Positions 1-9,100 of a DNA stretch of 26,414 bases are shown here, piece by piece. The notes beneath the pieces were generated by a model, which saw only the letters and a program-made list of their open reading frames with translations, was not told the DNA's origin and made no database searches. The position numbers and the translations under genes are program-made. This DNA is from CAYVVD01 sp964454975. Its GTDB lineage: Bacteria; Bacteroidota; Ignavibacteria; Kapaibacteriales; UBA2268. The stretch is from positions 1 through 26,414 of the forward strand of contig CAYVVD010000030.1 of assembly GCA_964454975.1 (NCBI GenBank), given 5' to 3'. Each line of letters begins with the position of its first letter. Within the stretch, counting starts at the first letter, position 1.

Positions 1-37
1 CTCGATCCTTGTCTCCATCCTGACAAGCCTGAACGAA

Positions 38-364
38 TTATTTCTTGCGCTCCTGTTTTTTACGGATAAAATAGATTTTTTCGCCCTCTTTGAGCATCCC
101 GTATTCTTCCCTTGCGATGCGCTCAATTTCTGTAGTGTCAGTTTCAAGCCTGTGGATGACTTTTTTTAGCGAATCGGCTGCCTTTTTCTCAACAGAGATA
201 TGTTCCTCGAGTACGCCTTTTTCAAGCTCGAGCGAAATCCTTGTAATCAGACCGTGGCTGGAGAAAATGATGAAAACGGCAATAAAAAAAAGAAGCACAA
301 CTCCGATAATCAAGTGCCTTTTTCTGGATGATTCACGAAGTTGTTCTATTATTTTTTCTTTCAT
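38..364 (-). CDS. FtsB/DivIC-family septum formation initiator
   Basis: A 108-residue bitopic membrane protein. A short cytoplasmic, basic N-terminus is followed by one hydrophobic segment at about residues 19-36, then a heptad-rich coiled coil at about 40-85, and a conserved-looking end with ARxEYGM..EGEKIYF. That layout and the 'EYGM-(x)-GE' tail are typical of FtsB/DivIC. These proteins pair with FtsL through the coiled coil and connect early and late divisome components outside the membrane. The gene begins 9 bp after the stop of gcvPA on the same strand, so the two are probably cotranscribed, although no metabolic link is expected. No strong ribosome binding site is visible. Telling FtsB from DivIC is not possible from sequence alone, so no symbol is given. 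Confidence 0.85.
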   Translation of the reverse strand: MKEKIIEQLRESSRKRHLIIGVVLLFFIAVFIIFSSHGLITRISLELEKGVLEEHISVEKKAADSLKKVIHRLETDTTEIERIAREEYGMLKEGEKIYFIRKKQERKK

Positions 365-373
365 GAAGCGGTG

Positions 374-1717
374 TTATTTGGCGAATTTCTTTAGGAATTC
401 AACGAATGCATCAAGTTCTTCGCGAGAGCGTTTTTCAGTTACTGCAACCATCATTCCGGGTTTGCAATCTTCGAAACGAGCTGTATCAACGCCTGCCAGG
501 AATCCTTCGTTAACACCAGTCTTGATTATTTCTGCGGCAGGAACTGGTGGTTCAAGCAAAAATTCGCAGAAGAACGGCTTATCTATTGGAATGTTGAATC
601 CCGGAATTTCCTTAATCCTGTTAGCAATATAATGTGCTCCGTCGAATGACTTCTTAGCGACATCAACAATGCCCTGCTTGCCCATAGCAATCATGTAAAC
701 CGTTGCAGCAAGCATAAAGAGGCCCTGGTTTGTGCAAATGTTTGATGTTGCCTTCTCTCTTTTAATCTGCTGCTCTCTTGTCTGGAGTGTGAGCACAAAT
801 CCCCTGTTTCCGTCAGCATCCTGCGTAATGCCTGATAGCCTGCCGGGTATTTTACGTACAAATTCCTGCTTGCATGCAAATATGCCGAGGTAGGGACCGC
901 CAAAGCTCATCGGGATTCCCAACTGCTGTCCTTCGCCTGTTACGACATCTGCATTATAATTGCCCGGTGCTTCGAGTACGCCGAGCGATATTGGGTCAAC
1001 CGAAACTATAAATAGAGCTTTATTAATGCTGTGGGCTATTTTTTCGATTTCATATACATCTTCGATTGTGCCATAAGCATTTGGCTGCTGAACTATAACA
1101 GCGGCAATGTTTTCATTCATCAAAGATTTCAACTTAGCGAGGTCGCATGTCCCGTCTTCATCAATTACTTCGGTGAATTTCAATTTTTTTCCGGAGCCGA
1201 GAGTTTCAACAACCATCTTAAAGAATGGATTTATTTTCCCTGCAACGAGGAATTCTGTCCGCCGGTTGTGGGCATTTGCCAGAAGGCATGCCTCGGCAAG
1301 AGAGCTTCCGCCGTCATAGAGCGAGGCATTGGATACATCCATTTCGGTTAGCGAGCAAATCATTGATTGGAATTCATACATTGCCTGGAGTGTTCCCTGG
1401 GACACTTCAGCCTGGTAGGGAGTGTATGCTGTTTTAAACTCCGGCCTTTCAAGTACAGAAGATACTATTGTCGGTATAAATCTGTCGTAGGCGCCGCCAC
1501 CCATAAAGCACACATGGGAATTTGCAGTAATATTTCCTGCTGCATATTCATTAAGTAGCTTAACCACTTCGTATTCGGATAGCTTAGGGGGGAGGTTAAG
1601 TGTTCCTTTAAATCGCACATCTTCGGGTATTACGCTAATCAGTTCGTCAAAGTTTTCAACTCCTATCTGCCTGAGCATTTCAATTCTTTCGCTGTCGGTA
1701 TTCTGCACGTATGCCAT
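374..1717 (-). CDS. gcvPA: Glycine dehydrogenase (decarboxylating) subunit 1, P-protein N-terminal half
   Basis: A 447-residue protein matching the split form of the glycine cleavage system P-protein. It begins with the usual region (RIEMLRQIGVENFDELISVIPEDVRF), carries the fold-type I aminotransferase-like body (CFMGGGAYDRFIP, YTPYQAEVSQGTLQAMYEFQ, YDGGSSLAEA, EGQQLGIPMSFGGPYLG), and ends at the normal length for subunit 1. With subunit 2 (GcvPB, which carries the PLP lysine) it decarboxylates glycine and passes the aminomethyl group to lipoyl-GcvH. Neither gcvPB nor gcvH/gcvT is in the window, so the system must be encoded elsewhere as well. The start is well set: GAGGAG lies 9 nt before the ATG. 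The gene is divergent from pgk across 234 bp that must hold both promoters. Confidence 0.95.
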   Translation of the reverse strand: MAYVQNTDSERIEMLRQIGVENFDELISVIPEDVRFKGTLNLPPKLSEYEVVKLLNEYAAGNITANSHVCFMGGGAYDRFIPTIVSSVLERPEFKTAYTPYQAEVSQGTLQAMYEFQSMICSLTEMDVSNASLYDGGSSLAEACLLANAHNRRTEFLVAGKINPFFKMVVETLGSGKKLKFTEVIDEDGTCDLAKLKSLMNENIAAVIVQQPNAYGTIEDVYEIEKIAHSINKALFIVSVDPISLGVLEAPGNYNADVVTGEGQQLGIPMSFGGPYLGIFACKQEFVRKIPGRLSGITQDADGNRGFVLTLQTREQQIKREKATSNICTNQGLFMLAATVYMIAMGKQGIVDVAKKSFDGAHYIANRIKEIPGFNIPIDKPFFCEFLLEPPVPAAEIIKTGVNEGFLAGVDTARFEDCKPGMMVAVTEKRSREELDAFVEFLKKFAK

Positions 1718-1951
1718 TAGTTAAACTCCTCGCTGGATTCTATTTTCAAAACTTAGCTTTGTATTACAGCATATAGCGTACAAAATTATATTTAATTGCT
1801 TTGTTTTCCAACAAAATAAGGATTCATTGACGCTGGAAAATCCTTGCTAAGATTTGGTTAACTTTGATTAATTAATAATCATTACAAAATTTTCTTCGCT
1901 AATTTCGTTCATAATAAATCTATTCATTCATTTTTAATTACGGGGAATAAG

Positions 1952-3259
1952 ATGATGGATAAATTAAAAATGCCATTGATACAGGACGCAGACCTGAAAG
2001 GGAAAATTGTCCTGGTGCGAGTTGACCACAATGTTGTAAAAAAGGGTGTGATTCACGATCCATACAGGATTGACGCCACAATCGGAACTCTATACCACAT
2101 TAACGCCAAAGGTGGCAAGATAATCCTGATGACTCATGTTGGCAGGCCGAAAGATAAAAAGACAGCCGCTATTGAAATTAGCGACCATACTTCTGTACAG
2201 CCGATTGTTGATTATCTCCAGAGTAAGCTTCATATCACAATAAAAGTGCCTGAATTTTACAATCATGAAGACAAAGGATACCTTGGAATTGAAACCTCAA
2301 TTAACCATATTATCCGGGAATTGAGGGATGACAAGATTGATGGAATCTACTTGCCCAATACACGTTGGTTTGCAGGAGAAGAAGGCAACGGTGAGGAATC
2401 AGAACGTTTTGCCAACCAGCTTGCCGGACTCGCCGATATCTATGTTAATGATGCATTTGGTTCCTGGCAGCCGCATGCTTCTACTGTTCTGATTCCCAAA
2501 TACCTGCCTTCTTATGCGGGCTTTTTGCTTCAGAAGGAAATCCTCAATCTAGAAAGAATCTACAATCCTGAAAAACCATTTGTGGCAGTTGTTGCTGGTT
2601 CAAAATTTGATACAAAGATACAGTCATTATATACATTGATTGCTAAAGCGGACTACCTGGTGCTTGGTGGAGTGATTTACAATGCTTATCTCTGTGCAAA
2701 ATACGGCATTCAGATAGAAGGAATTTCAAACGAAGACATGGCACATGCTAAGAGCTTTGTAGATTTTGTTAAACAATACCCAAAGAAATTAATTGAGCTG
2801 CCCTACATAGTGGAATCTGATGTTTTGGAAGGTAAAATGGAAGGCAAGTACAGGACACACGATATCAGAAAGCTGGAAAAAGGCACAAAGCTTAATTACG
2901 TACTCGATATAGCACCTGAATCATTCAACGATGAGAGGATTCAGGAGGTATTCAAAAGCGCCTCAACGATATTTATCAATGCGGTTATGGGCTATACGCC
3001 ACATTTCAATGAAGGCACAATAGCCCTTGATGAAACAATTGACCAGAACAGGGAAGCCGTGAAACTTTATGGTGGCGGCGATACTATGCAGGAACTGAAG
3101 AGATTGCTACCGGGCCTGTATATTGTTGCGCTTGACAATCCGAAGTACTACATATTCACAGGTGGCGGCGCTGTTCTTAAAGCAATACATGAAGGAACAT
3201 ATCTCGGACTTGAACCGGTAAGAGCGCTTTATCATTCGATACCATATGTTAACAAGTAA
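1952..3259 (+). CDS. pgk: Phosphoglycerate kinase, divergent form
   Basis: PGK transfers phosphate between 1,3-bisphosphoglycerate and ADP. This 435-residue copy is longer than the usual ~395. Conserved features are the N-terminal RVDxN motif, DPYRID, THVGRPK, NTRWFAGEE, YVNDAFG, the lysine pair K218/K222 (SKFDTK), and GGGDT at 374-378 followed by TGGGA. Two normally invariant places differ. The 'AHRAHAS' segment with its 3-phosphoglycerate-binding Arg reads SWQPHAS (171-177), without Arg. The 'NGPMGVFE' nucleotide loop reads NAVMGYTPHF (343-352), with Pro where the ribose-binding Glu is expected. The frame is intact and GGGGA lies just upstream of two adjacent ATGs (1952, 1955). It sits 51 bp before gap, so a glycolytic role is likely, but altered substrate or nucleotide preference is possible. 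Confidence 0.85.
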   Translation: MMDKLKMPLIQDADLKGKIVLVRVDHNVVKKGVIHDPYRIDATIGTLYHINAKGGKIILMTHVGRPKDKKTAAIEISDHTSVQPIVDYLQSKLHITIKVPEFYNHEDKGYLGIETSINHIIRELRDDKIDGIYLPNTRWFAGEEGNGEESERFANQLAGLADIYVNDAFGSWQPHASTVLIPKYLPSYAGFLLQKEILNLERIYNPEKPFVAVVAGSKFDTKIQSLYTLIAKADYLVLGGVIYNAYLCAKYGIQIEGISNEDMAHAKSFVDFVKQYPKKLIELPYIVESDVLEGKMEGKYRTHDIRKLEKGTKLNYVLDIAPESFNDERIQEVFKSASTIFINAVMGYTPHFNEGTIALDETIDQNREAVKLYGGGDTMQELKRLLPGLYIVALDNPKYYIFTGGGAVLKAIHEGTYLGLEPVRALYHSIPYVNK

Positions 3260-3310
3260 TTCACTTTGAAATGGTAATTTTGAAAATAGTTAATAGTTAA
3301 GGAGAAAAGA

Positions 3311-4312
3311 ATGGCATTAAAACTAGCGATAAACGGATTCGGCAGGATAGGCAGGCTCGTATTCCGTGCTATGATTAACAGGAATGAAGATGTAGAGTTT
3401 GTTGGAATAAACGACTTGACTGATGCCCATACACTCGCGCACTTATTCAAATACGACAGTGCGCACGGCAAATTCCGGGGTGATGTTAGGTCTGAAGATG
3501 GCGTAATTGTCGTAAATGGCAAAAGGATTCCAGTTTCGGCTGAGAGAAATATTCCTGACATTCCGTGGAAGGATGTTGATATCGTCATCGAATCTACCGG
3601 TGTATTTCGTAAACGCGAACCACTTATGCAGCACATTCAAAATAGCGGCGCTAAAAAAGTACTGCTTTCAGCTCCGGCCAGAGAAGAGCTTGATGCAACA
3701 GTTGTGATTGGTGTAAATGAAGAGATACTCACTGGTAATGAGCAACTGTTATCAAATGCCTCATGCACAACAAACTGCCTTGCGCCGATGGTTAAAGTTC
3801 TCAATGATAATCTTGGGATTGAAAAAGGTTTTATGGTAACGGTTCATGCATACACGAATGACCAGCGTATTCTCGACCTTCCTCATAAGGATCTTCGCCG
3901 TGCAAGAGCTGCAGCTGTTAATACAATCCCGACAACTACAGGCGCCGCAAAAGCAGTAGGCCTTGTAATACCTGAAATGAAAGGCAAGCTTAATGGATAT
4001 GCTATTAGGGTTCCCGTACCCGATGGTTCATTGACAGACTTTGTTGTAACCGTAGGAAGGGAAACAACAAAGGAAGAAGTCAACCAGTTGATGAAGACAG
4101 CTTCTGAAACTTATATGAAGGGTATTATCGAATATACCGATGAGCCGCTCGTATCAGGCGATATTGTTGGTAATCCTGCATCAACAATATTCGACAGTTC
4201 GCTTACGGATGTTCAGGGTAACCTCGTACGTGTTGTTGGTTGGTATGACAACGAGTATGGTTATTCCAACAGGATAGTTGACCTGCTAATGCTTCTTAAG
4301 AAACAGATTTAA
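3311..4312 (+). CDS. gap: Glyceraldehyde-3-phosphate dehydrogenase, type I
   Basis: A canonical 333-residue class I GAPDH that oxidatively phosphorylates glyceraldehyde 3-phosphate to 1,3-bisphosphoglycerate. The Rossmann motif GFGRIGR is at the N-terminus. The INDL segment supplies an acidic residue that favours NAD over NADP. The active-site motif SNASCTTNC puts the nucleophile at Cys152. The AYTNDQ, HKDLRRARAAA and TTTGAAKA stretches bind phosphate, and WYDNEYGYS closes the protein. The start is fixed by AAGGAG 7-8 nt before the ATG. It follows pgk by 51 bp on the same strand, so one transcript probably carries two consecutive steps of lower glycolysis. A TAATTTTG box in the spacer (3275-3282) could give gap extra transcription but has no matching upstream element. 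Confidence 0.97.
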   Translation: MALKLAINGFGRIGRLVFRAMINRNEDVEFVGINDLTDAHTLAHLFKYDSAHGKFRGDVRSEDGVIVVNGKRIPVSAERNIPDIPWKDVDIVIESTGVFRKREPLMQHIQNSGAKKVLLSAPAREELDATVVIGVNEEILTGNEQLLSNASCTTNCLAPMVKVLNDNLGIEKGFMVTVHAYTNDQRILDLPHKDLRRARAAAVNTIPTTTGAAKAVGLVIPEMKGKLNGYAIRVPVPDGSLTDFVVTVGRETTKEEVNQLMKTASETYMKGIIEYTDEPLVSGDIVGNPASTIFDSSLTDVQGNLVRVVGWYDNEYGYSNRIVDLLMLLKKQI

Positions 4313-4324
4313 TTGATTTATTAA

Positions 4325-4390
4325 TATTGAGGCGCCCTGACAGGGCGTCTCAATAATAGTACAGCTAATTTTATATACGCCCTGTCAGGG
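4325..4390. repeat. REPIN-like pair of inverted palindromes
   Basis: Just after the gap stop there is a near-perfect hairpin. Arms at 4325-4339 and 4341-4355 pair throughout, with a single G-T wobble at 4332/4348. The core CCCTGACAGGGCGT (4335-4348) is repeated exactly in inverted orientation at 4377-4390, separated by 28 AT-rich bases. Each copy is itself palindromic (CCCTG-n-CAGGG). Two inverted palindromes with a short AT-rich spacer is the layout of REP doublets/REPINs. The first hairpin may also end gap transcription or protect its 3' end, but it lacks the T-run of a standard terminator. Whether the unit is repeated across the genome cannot be judged here. Confidence 0.6.
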
Positions 4391-4448
4391 AGTTTATAAT
4401 TTATAAATAACTTGCTATTTTAAATTCTATTCTTTAAATTCTCACAAT

Positions 4449-4520
4449 GCGGGAGTAATTCAGCGGTAGAATGTTAGCTTCCCAAGCTAAACGTCGCGGG
4501 TTCAATTCCCGTCTCCCGCT
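4449..4520 (+). tRNA. tRNA-Gly (anticodon CCC)
   Basis: The sequence folds into a complete 72-nt cloverleaf. The acceptor stem is GCGGGAG/CTCCCGC, the D stem ATTC/GAAT, and the anticodon stem TTAGC/GCTAA with loop TTCCCAA. There is a 5-nt variable region, and a T stem GCGGG/CCCGT with loop TTCAATT. The anticodon CCC reads the glycine codon GGG. The 3' CCA is not encoded (the sequence after the discriminator T is CAAGG), so it must be added by tRNA nucleotidyltransferase. A TTG-N20-TAAATTCT arrangement at 4412-4442 could be its promoter but is only partly consensus and very close to the mature 5' end. Confidence 0.96.
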
Positions 4521-4596
4521 CAAGGTAAAAAATGTGATTTCTCGCAAATTGACACCAATTCCGGCCCCACGCCTTACTTTTACTGTTTTCCATTCA

Positions 4597-5838
4597 TTAC
4601 AACTTCGTCGTATGCAACTTGTCACTCATTTTGGGTACAGCACGTACATTATCCCCCCATTTCATTTGCTCTTCCATCCTGCATGACCATACCAGTTTGT
4701 CTTTCCAAACTGTGATGTCAGGGCAGCCGTCGCACATATTGATATCCCCGTTCGGGAGAACATCTGCAGGCTGGATAATCATCACAGACTGGTAGTGAAC
4801 CCTTCTGAAAAATGATTTTGGGTTTGTGAAAAGTGACTTGAAATAGTTTTGGGCTATACCGGCAATTCCTCTGTCAATTGGAGATAATACAAAAAATGAC
4901 CTTCCTTTTCGGGTTGTTGAGGGCTTTGAGTATGCGAGGTAGCTCCCTGTGAAGAAATGCTTAACATTTTGCACCAGCTCCATGAATTTTGGGCCTGTGT
5001 AACCGAATATTTGGTGTTTATTGCCCATGCGACCCGTCAAAAGCCATTTGTACGTATCGGGTTGGTGTGTTCCGTTCAGGTATGCAGAAGGTGTAAAGTC
5101 CGGGTAAGCTTTCCTGATTTCTTTTACTGCTTCAGGTGAACTGATGTCCGTGCCTCTGTTATCTTCTTGTTTCGCGTACATTACTGCAAAATCTACTTTT
5201 TTATCACCTACGTAGAAGTCCATATCTTTATCAATAATTGCCATCCTGTAAAGAATAAATACCATCCCCTGTACTATGTCAATGTTTTCCTGTGCCCATT
5301 TTGTCAGTTCAGGAACATATTTGAGTGTTTCCGGATAAATTGTAGCATTGAATGAGCAAGAAACGTCCCCTGCCTTGACAAGCATTTTTGCAAGCCTTAG
5401 TCTCTCATTGTTTAGTTCAATCTCGTTTTTTCCTTTAAATCCGGGGCGGTTCTGGCCGCTGTCCACATGAAATGTAAAACCGAATACTCCAGCATCATTC
5501 AGCCTTAAAAGCAGATCTTCTGTAAGCAAGGCACCGTTTGAATTAATAACGGGTTTCCAGCCGTGCTTTGCAATTATCCTTACTATGTCAACAATTTGCG
5601 TGTGTGTGAGAGGTTCGCCGCCGGCAATTGAAATAGCATCCGACTTGCGGTATTTTGCAAACGTATCGAGTTCCTGCTCAATTTGGGTAAGAGACTTTTG
5701 CGAACCCTGCCTGTTTTCACGGTAGCATCCGTCGCAGTATAAGTTACAACAGCTTGTAGGTTCCAGCCATGAAATTGAATTGTCCGTAAAATTCCACGGC
5801 AGGCGGTACATTGATACAGGTGAATAATCCCTTTTCAT
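4597..5838 (-). CDS. Radical SAM protein with C-terminal cysteine cluster, function unknown
   Basis: A 413-residue radical SAM enzyme. The S-adenosylmethionine cluster motif CxxxCxxC is at Cys31/Cys35/Cys38, next to another Cys30, and is followed by the SAM-binding GGEP at 73-76 and a TIM-barrel-like body (VINSNGALL, FTFHVDSG). Near the C-terminus, Cys369-x2-Cys372 and Cys386 (CDGCPD..WSC) could bind a second Fe-S cluster, as in SPASM and other auxiliary-cluster families. The middle part, with many aromatic and basic residues (HFFTGSYLAYSKPS, FFRRVHYQSVMI), suggests a hydrophobic or lipid-like substrate or membrane contact, but that is conjecture. No leader peptide, maturase partner or biosynthetic neighbour is adjacent. 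The gene stands alone, convergent with tRNA-Gly. I do not recognise the exact family. Confidence 0.85.
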   Translation of the reverse strand: MKRDYSPVSMYRLPWNFTDNSISWLEPTSCCNLYCDGCYRENRQGSQKSLTQIEQELDTFAKYRKSDAISIAGGEPLTHTQIVDIVRIIAKHGWKPVINSNGALLTEDLLLRLNDAGVFGFTFHVDSGQNRPGFKGKNEIELNNERLRLAKMLVKAGDVSCSFNATIYPETLKYVPELTKWAQENIDIVQGMVFILYRMAIIDKDMDFYVGDKKVDFAVMYAKQEDNRGTDISSPEAVKEIRKAYPDFTPSAYLNGTHQPDTYKWLLTGRMGNKHQIFGYTGPKFMELVQNVKHFFTGSYLAYSKPSTTRKGRSFFVLSPIDRGIAGIAQNYFKSLFTNPKSFFRRVHYQSVMIIQPADVLPNGDINMCDGCPDITVWKDKLVWSCRMEEQMKWGDNVRAVPKMSDKLHTTKL

Positions 5839-6054
5839 TTAATAAACCTATATATTGTTTTAATAATCCTGTCATAGTTTAAGTTTTGTTAGTATTAAGA
5901 AAATTTATGCCTGAAGGGACTCTCTACTTGAGCAAATTCAAAATTAAGGCAAATACGCTACTTTCGCAAAATGAATTCAATGTACTACTCTGTATATTTA
6001 GCTGATTGGAGTGTTATGAGGAATATACGAGAAAGAAAAATTTTAGTTTCAGGG

Positions 6055-6099
6055 AAAATAAACCACCGGAAGTAATGCCAAAAGCAAAACCTCCGGTGG
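6055..6099 (-). terminator. Intrinsic terminator of the sixA-tricorn unit
   Basis: Read on the minus strand, just past the tricorn stop, CCACCGGA (6099-6092) pairs perfectly with TCCGGTGG (6070-6063) across a 21-nt loop. It is followed by TTTATTTT. The position and orientation fit Rho-independent termination of the protease gene, insulating the radical SAM gene downstream. Confidence 0.75.
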
Positions 6100-6107
6100 G
6101 AATAAAT

Positions 6108-9100
6108 TTATTTCTTTGCGGGGAATGGGGGCATTTTTGGTATCTGGCGTTTTTCGTTAGTCTTTATTTCTTCGAGAATTACCTCGATTGCTTTATTTAG
6201 CTGCTCATCAACACCATCAATCAATTTAGCAGGGTGGTTGTCAACTTCGATGTCAGGCGACATTCCCTCTCCCTCGAGTACCCAGGTGCCGTCAGCTCCA
6301 AAGTTTGCAAACTCCGGCTTGTAGAGGTATCCTCCATCCAAAAATGGCAATGACCCCCTTATACCGATTACGCCACCCCATGTACGTTTACCAATCAGTT
6401 TGCCAAGATTATAAAGTTTGAACTGGTATGGGAACAGGTCGCCATCAGACGCTGACAATTCGTTTATCAGGCATACCATTGGTCCTGTCATTACAGCATT
6501 AGGCGTTGTCATTATTATATTCTGGTTTCGGGCATGTTTTGCAATGGCAAGCTCCCTTCGAAGACGCTCTATTATCATTGGTGATACATTGCCACCACCG
6601 TTGTAACGGTCGTCAATAATAAGTGCTTCCTTCCTGAGTTGCGGGTAGAAGTACTTCACAAACTCCCGCAAACCGTTATCCACACCCATGTCGGGGATGT
6701 GAATATATCTGACCTTTCCGTTTGTGGCTTCATCAACCTTGCGGCGGTTGTTTTCTACCCAGTTCAGGTAGCGTAATCCTGTTTCGTTCTTTGTTGTTTT
6801 GATATTATATTCTTTGGCGCCTTCTTTCTTAGGGGAGCTGTTTACTATAACCTTTACATATCTGTCTGCTTTATTAAGAAGCGCTTCGAATGGTGTTAGT
6901 TGTCGATTTAGTTCCTTACCGTCAATTGAAATGAGGAAATCACCTTCATTAATATCTATGCCGGGTTCTGTCAATGGTGAACGTGTTTTCTCATCCCAGT
7001 TTCTGCCTTCCAATATACGAGTTATTTTGTAGTAACCACTGACTTTGTCCAGTTCGAACTCTGCGCCCAAAAGGCCAACGGCTATGTCTTCAACATCGGG
7101 TTGTTCACCCCCGCCGGTGTAAGCATGGCCGACGTTTAGCTCGCTAATCATTTCTCCGACAACATAAGTCAGGTCTGTTCTGTGGTGGGCGTGCTCTACC
7201 AGCGGTTCGTACTTTGCTTTCATACCGGGCCAGTCAACGCCATGCATATTAGGGTCATAGAAGAAATCTCGCATCTGTCGCCATGCTTCGTCAAATATCT
7301 GTGCCCATTCTGCTTTCCTGTCAAGCATTACCTTCATTTCGCCTGTGTTTACTTTGTCTTTATCTTCTGCGCTCACCTTGTCATCCAGCTTGCTGATGTA
7401 ATAGTTCTTATTCTCGGAAAAGATTATTTTTTTACTGTCTGAAGAAATCTCATAAGCGGCAAAATCACCTACTTTTTCTTCCTTCTTCTCTTTTCCGTCG
7501 AATACATAGAATCCGGGTTTTCCACCGGTTTTGTTTTTTACATAATAGAGTTTGTGATCCTTGGCAGCATAAAGTGAGCCATAGATTGCCGCTTCAACCG
7601 GAAATTCGAATATCCTGTCCTGTATTCCTTCAAAGTCAATTGAAATGGGTTCAACATCATCAGACTTCTTGGGAGATTTTAAATCTGCCTTGAATGCAAA
7701 AGGTGACTTGCCGTCCTTATTTAAAGTAATACCATAAATCTTGGCTATATTGCTAAACGAATAGTTCCACTCAAATGCTCCGATAGTTGTTTCCAGTGTC
7801 CTGTCAGAAACAAAAAACAGGTAATTGCCACCCACTGAAAATACAGGGTTTGTGCAGTTAAACAATTCGTCAGTAACTACCTTGGTTTCTTTTGTCTCCA
7901 AATTATAAACATAGATTTGGGACATCAATGCATCATTATAATCAGAATATGCAATCCATTTGCTGTCCGGCGACCATTTAAAATCAGTTATTTCCCATTC
8001 ATCTGAACGAGTAACTTCGGTAGTGCGCTTTGTAGCGAGATTTATATAATAAAGACGCATGTCTTTGCCGGAAAGAAGAATGTTTCTACTGTCCGGCGAC
8101 CAATATAACTGGTAACGGTATGAAGCGCCATCGTCCGTTAGCTGAACCTCATCGCTGCCATCCGGCCTGATTGCATAAACCTCAAATTCACCTGACTTAT
8201 CACTTACGAATGCAATCCACTTGCCATCGGGAGACCATTTCGGATTGCGGTCGTGGACACCAGGTGATTCATTAAGATTTATAGAATATTCTTCATCTGC
8301 CGGAACAGCGAAAATATCTCCCCGTGCCGAAAAAAGGGCATAATCCCCTTCGGGAGATATTTCAAATGAATGAATATCATCGCTGACATCTTCAATTCCT
8401 GTCCTGATTTCAGGCCAGTCCTCATTAATCTGAACAGTTACTTTAGATACATGCTCAGTGGCAAGGTCCATCAGGTATATATAGCCGCCGTTTTCAAAAG
8501 CAATGTGATTCTTACCCAAGGAAGGGAATTTTATGTCGTAATCTTTGAAATCCGTAATCTTCTTTGTCAGCTTTGTGGTTAAGTCATAAGCAAATAGATT
8601 CAGCCGTTTGTCTCTGTCGCTTATATAGTAGATTTTGCTGTCGGTCCACATGGGAATAATGTCCTGTGCAGGGTTGTTGCTTATATTTTCAAGCGATTTA
8701 GTTGTAAAATCATAAATCCAGATGTCATCGGCCTGGCCGCCCCGGTAACGTTTCCATGTCCTGTATTCACGGAAAATCCTGTTATAAGCTATCTTTTTGC
8801 CATCGGGTGATAAAGATGCATAGCCTGCAGAGGGGAGAGGCATTTCCTCGGGTAATCCACCCTGCCCGTCGATTTTGTATAGATTACCGACCCATGCATG
8901 CCAGCTTTCGTGGCGTGAACGGTATATAATCTTATCGTCGCTTGTCCATTGCATGATGATTTTATCAGGCCCCATTCTTTCGGGTAAACCCGGAATGTCC
9001 ACGCTATAAGTAAGCCTTTCAGGCGAGCCGCCTTTTGAAGGGATGAGATATATTTCCCTGCTTCCGTCATATTCTCCCGAAAATGCAATTTGCGAGCCAT

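Noticed and set aside
90..632. 180-codon open frame antisense to the division protein and the end of gcvPA
   Set aside because: It is the complement of two well-supported genes, is Ser/Ile-rich with no domain, and lacks a ribosome binding site.
1859..1866. TAACTTTG box upstream of pgk (and TAATTTTG at 3275-3282 before gap) as promoters
   Set aside because: Each matches the -7 box only. No TTTG lies about 19 bases upstream, and such 8-mers are expected by chance in AT-rich spacers.
5907..6005. 32-codon open frame (MPEGTLYLSKF...) in the 269-bp spacer before the radical SAM gene
   Set aside because: Too short, no ribosome binding site and no recognisable motif. The rest of the spacer shows only the tricorn terminator.
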